DNA of 64,000 bases from Galbibacter sp. BG1. GTDB taxonomy: Bacteria; Bacteroidota; Bacteroidia; Flavobacteriales; Flavobacteriaceae. The notes beneath the pieces are model-generated. The model was not told the DNA's origin and made no database searches. It saw only the letters and a program-made list of their open reading frames with translations. The translations under genes were made by a program, and so were the position numbers. This document shows positions 62,010 through 64,000 of the stretch, one piece after another; position 1 is the first letter of the stretch; each line of letters opens with the position of its first letter. The DNA lies in assembly GCF_013391805.1 (NCBI RefSeq), contig NZ_CP058364.1, positions 1,240,501-1,304,500 on the forward strand, in the 5' to 3' direction.

Positions 62010-62017
62010 TATTTTTG
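62010..62017 (+). promoter_or_regulatory. -7 box of the A-type Fe-S carrier gene
   Basis: TATTTTTG, 28 bases before the ATG at 62046. The rest of the gap from 61799 holds no gene that I can see. Confidence 0.55.
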
Positions 62018-62045
62018 TAAACTATTTAGAAAGAAAGGTTTTATT

Positions 62046-62375
62046 ATGATAAAAGTTTCTGAAACAGCGAAAAAGAAAATCACACAATTGATGTCGGACG
62101 ATGGTTTCGATATCAGTCAAGATTTTGTACGTGTGGGTGTTAGGAGTGGTGGTTGTAGCGGATTATCATACGACTTAAAATTTGATAAAAGCAAAGCAGA
62201 CGAGGATAAAATGTTTGAAGACAATGAGGTGAAAATCATTGTTGATAAAAAAAGTTTCCTTTACCTAATTGGTACAACTTTAGAATATTCAGGCGGATTA
62301 AACGGAAAAGGTTTTGTTTTTAACAATCCTAATGCACAGCGAACCTGTGGATGTGGGGAAAGTTTTTCGCTTTAA
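62046..62375 (+). CDS. A-type iron-sulfur cluster carrier (IscA/SufA/ErpA family)
   Basis: 109 aa. Holds and delivers Fe-S clusters to target proteins. The three ligand cysteines are present: C37 in SGGCSGLSYD, and C101 and C103 in RTCGCGESF. Starts the suf region, with sufB 166 bases downstream and the rest of the suf operon probably beyond the window end. Confidence 0.95.
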   Translation: MIKVSETAKKKITQLMSDDGFDISQDFVRVGVRSGGCSGLSYDLKFDKSKADEDKMFEDNEVKIIVDKKSFLYLIGTTLEYSGGLNGKGFVFNNPNAQRTCGCGESFSL

Positions 62376-62541
62376 ATAATCCTTTGGCGAGTCCGAGGTT
62401 TATAACGAAATAACTAACGATTTCGACCTAGTTGTCGAAAAATGACAAAACCCACCTAGTGGGAAAAATAAATTTAAAAGTTGAAAAACTAGCCCTTTAA
62501 ATTTTAAAAAGCGCAAGCGCTCAACTTTTTAACTAAGAAAT
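62376..62541 (+). promoter_or_regulatory. Structured sufB leader with three hairpins
   Basis: Stems TTTCGAC/GTCGAAA (62421-62440), CCCAC/GTGGG (62451-62463) and TTAAAAGTTGA with TCAACTTTTTAA (62474-62484 with 62521-62532), the last enclosing AGCGC/GCGCT (62510-62521). Together they occupy most of the gap between the carrier and sufB. They might terminate or regulate transcription in response to Fe-S status; no known riboswitch was recognised. Confidence 0.4.
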
Positions 62542-63987
62542 ATGGCATATACCGAAGAAGAATTAAAAAAAGAGCTCGAAACCAAAGAGTATGAGTACGG
62601 GTTTTATACCGATATTGAATCGGATACGTTGCCTGTAGGATTGAATGAAGATATTGTTCGAGCGATTTCGAAGAAAAAGAATGAACCGGAATGGATGACG
62701 GATTGGCGTTTGGAAGCCTATCGGGCTTGGACGAAAATGGAAGAGCCAGAATGGGCAAATGTTACTTATAAAAAACCCGATTTCCAAGCAATTTCCTACT
62801 ATTCTGCTCCTAAAAAGAAACCGCAATACGATAGTTTAGACGATGTTGATCCAGAATTGCTGGATACTTTTAAAAAGCTTGGGATCTCTATCGATGAGCA
62901 GAAAAAACTTGCTGGTGTGGCAGTAGATGTAGTAATGGATTCTGTTTCTGTGGCGACCACTTTTAAAAAGACGCTGGCAGAAAAGGGAATTATTTTCTGT
63001 TCCATTTCTGAAGCCATACAAGAGCACCCCGAGTTGGTTAAAAAATACTTAGGAACCGTGGTGCCAAAACAAGACAATTTCTATGCGGCTTTAAATTCTG
63101 CTGTATTTTCCGATGGTTCTTTCTGCTACATCCCAAAAGGCGTTCGTTGCCCGATGGAATTGTCTACTTACTTCCGTATCAATCAAGCTGGAACTGGACA
63201 ATTTGAAAGAACATTGGTGGTTGCCGATGAAAGCAGTTATGTAAGTTACCTAGAAGGTTGTACTGCCCCCATGCGTGATGAAAATCAATTGCACGCTGCG
63301 GTAGTGGAACTTATTGCGTTAGATGGCGCTGAAATTAAATATTCTACCGTACAGAACTGGTTTCCTGGAAACAAAGAAGGAAAAGGTGGTGTTTTCAATT
63401 TTGTAACTAAAAGAGGTCTTTGCGAAAAGAATTCCAAAATTAGCTGGACGCAAGTAGAAACTGGTTCTGCAGTTACTTGGAAATATCCTTCCTGTATTTT
63501 AAAGGGAGATAATTCTGTTGGGGAGTTTTATTCCATTGCAGTGACAAACAATTATCAGCAAGCGGATACAGGAACCAAAATGATTCACCTCGGAAAAAAC
63601 ACCAAGAGTACCATTATTTCCAAGGGTATTTCTGCAGGGAAATCCCAAAATAGTTACCGTGGATTGGTGCAGGTGCAAGGAAGAGCAGAAAATGCTCGAA
63701 ACTTCTCTCAGTGCGATTCTTTATTAATGGGGAATGAGTGCGGGGCACATACCTTCCCATATATTGAAACTAAAAATAAGACCGCGCAAATAGAGCATGA
63801 AGCTACTACCAGTAAAATTGGGGAAGATCAAATTTTCTATTGCAATCAACGTGGTATTGATACAGAAAAGGCCATCGCTTTAATCGTAAACGGTTTCAGT
63901 AAAGAAGTTTTAAATAAATTACCTATGGAATTTGCTGTGGAAGCACAGAAATTATTGGAAATTTCTTTAGAAGGTTCCGTAGGATAA
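62542..63987 (+). CDS. sufB: Fe-S cluster assembly protein SufB
   Basis: Scaffold subunit of the SufBC2D complex, which builds Fe-S clusters under oxidative stress or iron limitation. 481 aa, complete, stop 13 bases before the window end. Family blocks: [20 protein letters not shown] (about 232-251), [50 protein letters not shown]-like [14 protein letters not shown] and [20 protein letters not shown] near 415-434. Cys at C237 and C405-type positions are candidate sulfur or cluster sites. sufC/sufD would be next. Confidence 0.96.
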   Translation: MAYTEEELKKELETKEYEYGFYTDIESDTLPVGLNEDIVRAISKKKNEPEWMTDWRLEAYRAWTKMEEPEWANVTYKKPDFQAISYYSAPKKKPQYDSLDDVDPELLDTFKKLGISIDEQKKLAGVAVDVVMDSVSVATTFKKTLAEKGIIFCSISEAIQEHPELVKKYLGTVVPKQDNFYAALNSAVFSDGSFCYIPKGVRCPMELSTYFRINQAGTGQFERTLVVADESSYVSYLEGCTAPMRDENQLHAAVVELIALDGAEIKYSTVQNWFPGNKEGKGGVFNFVTKRGLCEKNSKISWTQVETGSAVTWKYPSCILKGDNSVGEFYSIAVTNNYQQADTGTKMIHLGKNTKSTIISKGISAGKSQNSYRGLVQVQGRAENARNFSQCDSLLMGNECGAHTFPYIETKNKTAQIEHEATTSKIGEDQIFYCNQRGIDTEKAIALIVNGFSKEVLNKLPMEFAVEAQKLLEISLEGSVG

Positions 63988-64000
63988 GCAAAAATAGATA

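Overview
The window looks like a chromosomal segment of a marine-type member of the Flavobacteriaceae (Bacteroidota). Evidence: at least fifteen promoters carry the Bacteroidota -7 box TAnnTTTG; Shine-Dalgarno sequences are mostly absent; several families are typical of this group (DUF4271, DUF4296, DUF4837, DUF6341, DUF6427, DUF6909, GH3, a PorE-like OmpA protein); bS16 has a long acidic tail; and dispersed hairpin repeats of a type common in flavobacterial intergenic DNA are present. The genus cannot be fixed from the sequence alone. I saw no CRISPR array, rRNA, insertion sequence or prophage.

Layout. 1-5470 (minus strand): a ligase-associated DNA repair cluster (Lhr-type DEXH helicase cut by the window start, ATP-dependent ligase, metallo-beta-lactamase-fold exonuclease), with dispersed repeats in both gaps. 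5806-7728: rpsP-rimM-tRNA1Val methyltransferase operon. 7859-10320: a GMC oxidoreductase with a four-cysteine cluster plus its Tat-signal-bearing subunit 3. 10354-15807: a glutaryl-CoA dehydrogenase-like enzyme, an enoyl-CoA hydratase, a MATE exporter, a universal stress protein and small unknowns. 15816-16802: tRNA-Ala(GGC) and an SDR enzyme. 17133-17993: a DUF1778/GNAT toxin-antitoxin operon with a double palindromic operator. 18038-22537: dusB, an NlpC/P60 lipoprotein and lepA. 22614-25808: three small lipoproteins and a cation/proton antiporter with an RCK domain. 25946-32958: a metallo-hydrolase, an S8 protease, an M1 peptidase, rnpA and an S41 protease. 32971-34510: an unrecognised two-gene unit. 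34640-41467: an epimerase, DUF4296-pyrC-glycosyltransferase on the minus strand, and a GT39 protein-DUF4271-hemD on the plus strand. 41582-49308: pckA, an OmpA/TPR/propeller protein, DUF1508, a 2OG oxygenase, DNA polymerase III delta' and pgk. 49455-59808: a cell-envelope block (lytic transglycosylase, DUF4837 lipoprotein, tatA, M23 peptidase, GH3, DUF6909, Wzz-like protein, DUF6341/DUF6427, upp). 59956-63987: two glycosyltransferases, an A-type Fe-S carrier and sufB.

Most of the window is core genome. The best candidates for new biology are: the unknown gene pair at 32971-34510; the DUF6909 protein, whose C-terminal half resembles nucleoside phosphorylases and which sits beside GH3, M23 and tatA; the toxin-antitoxin operator and possible cassette boundaries; the Fe-S-type GMC/hitchhiker pair; and the nested palindromic repeats. 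Where the longest reading frame started at TTG/GTG or inside a repeat, I corrected the start (rnpA, GT39, lytic transglycosylase, DUF6341, the two unknown genes).
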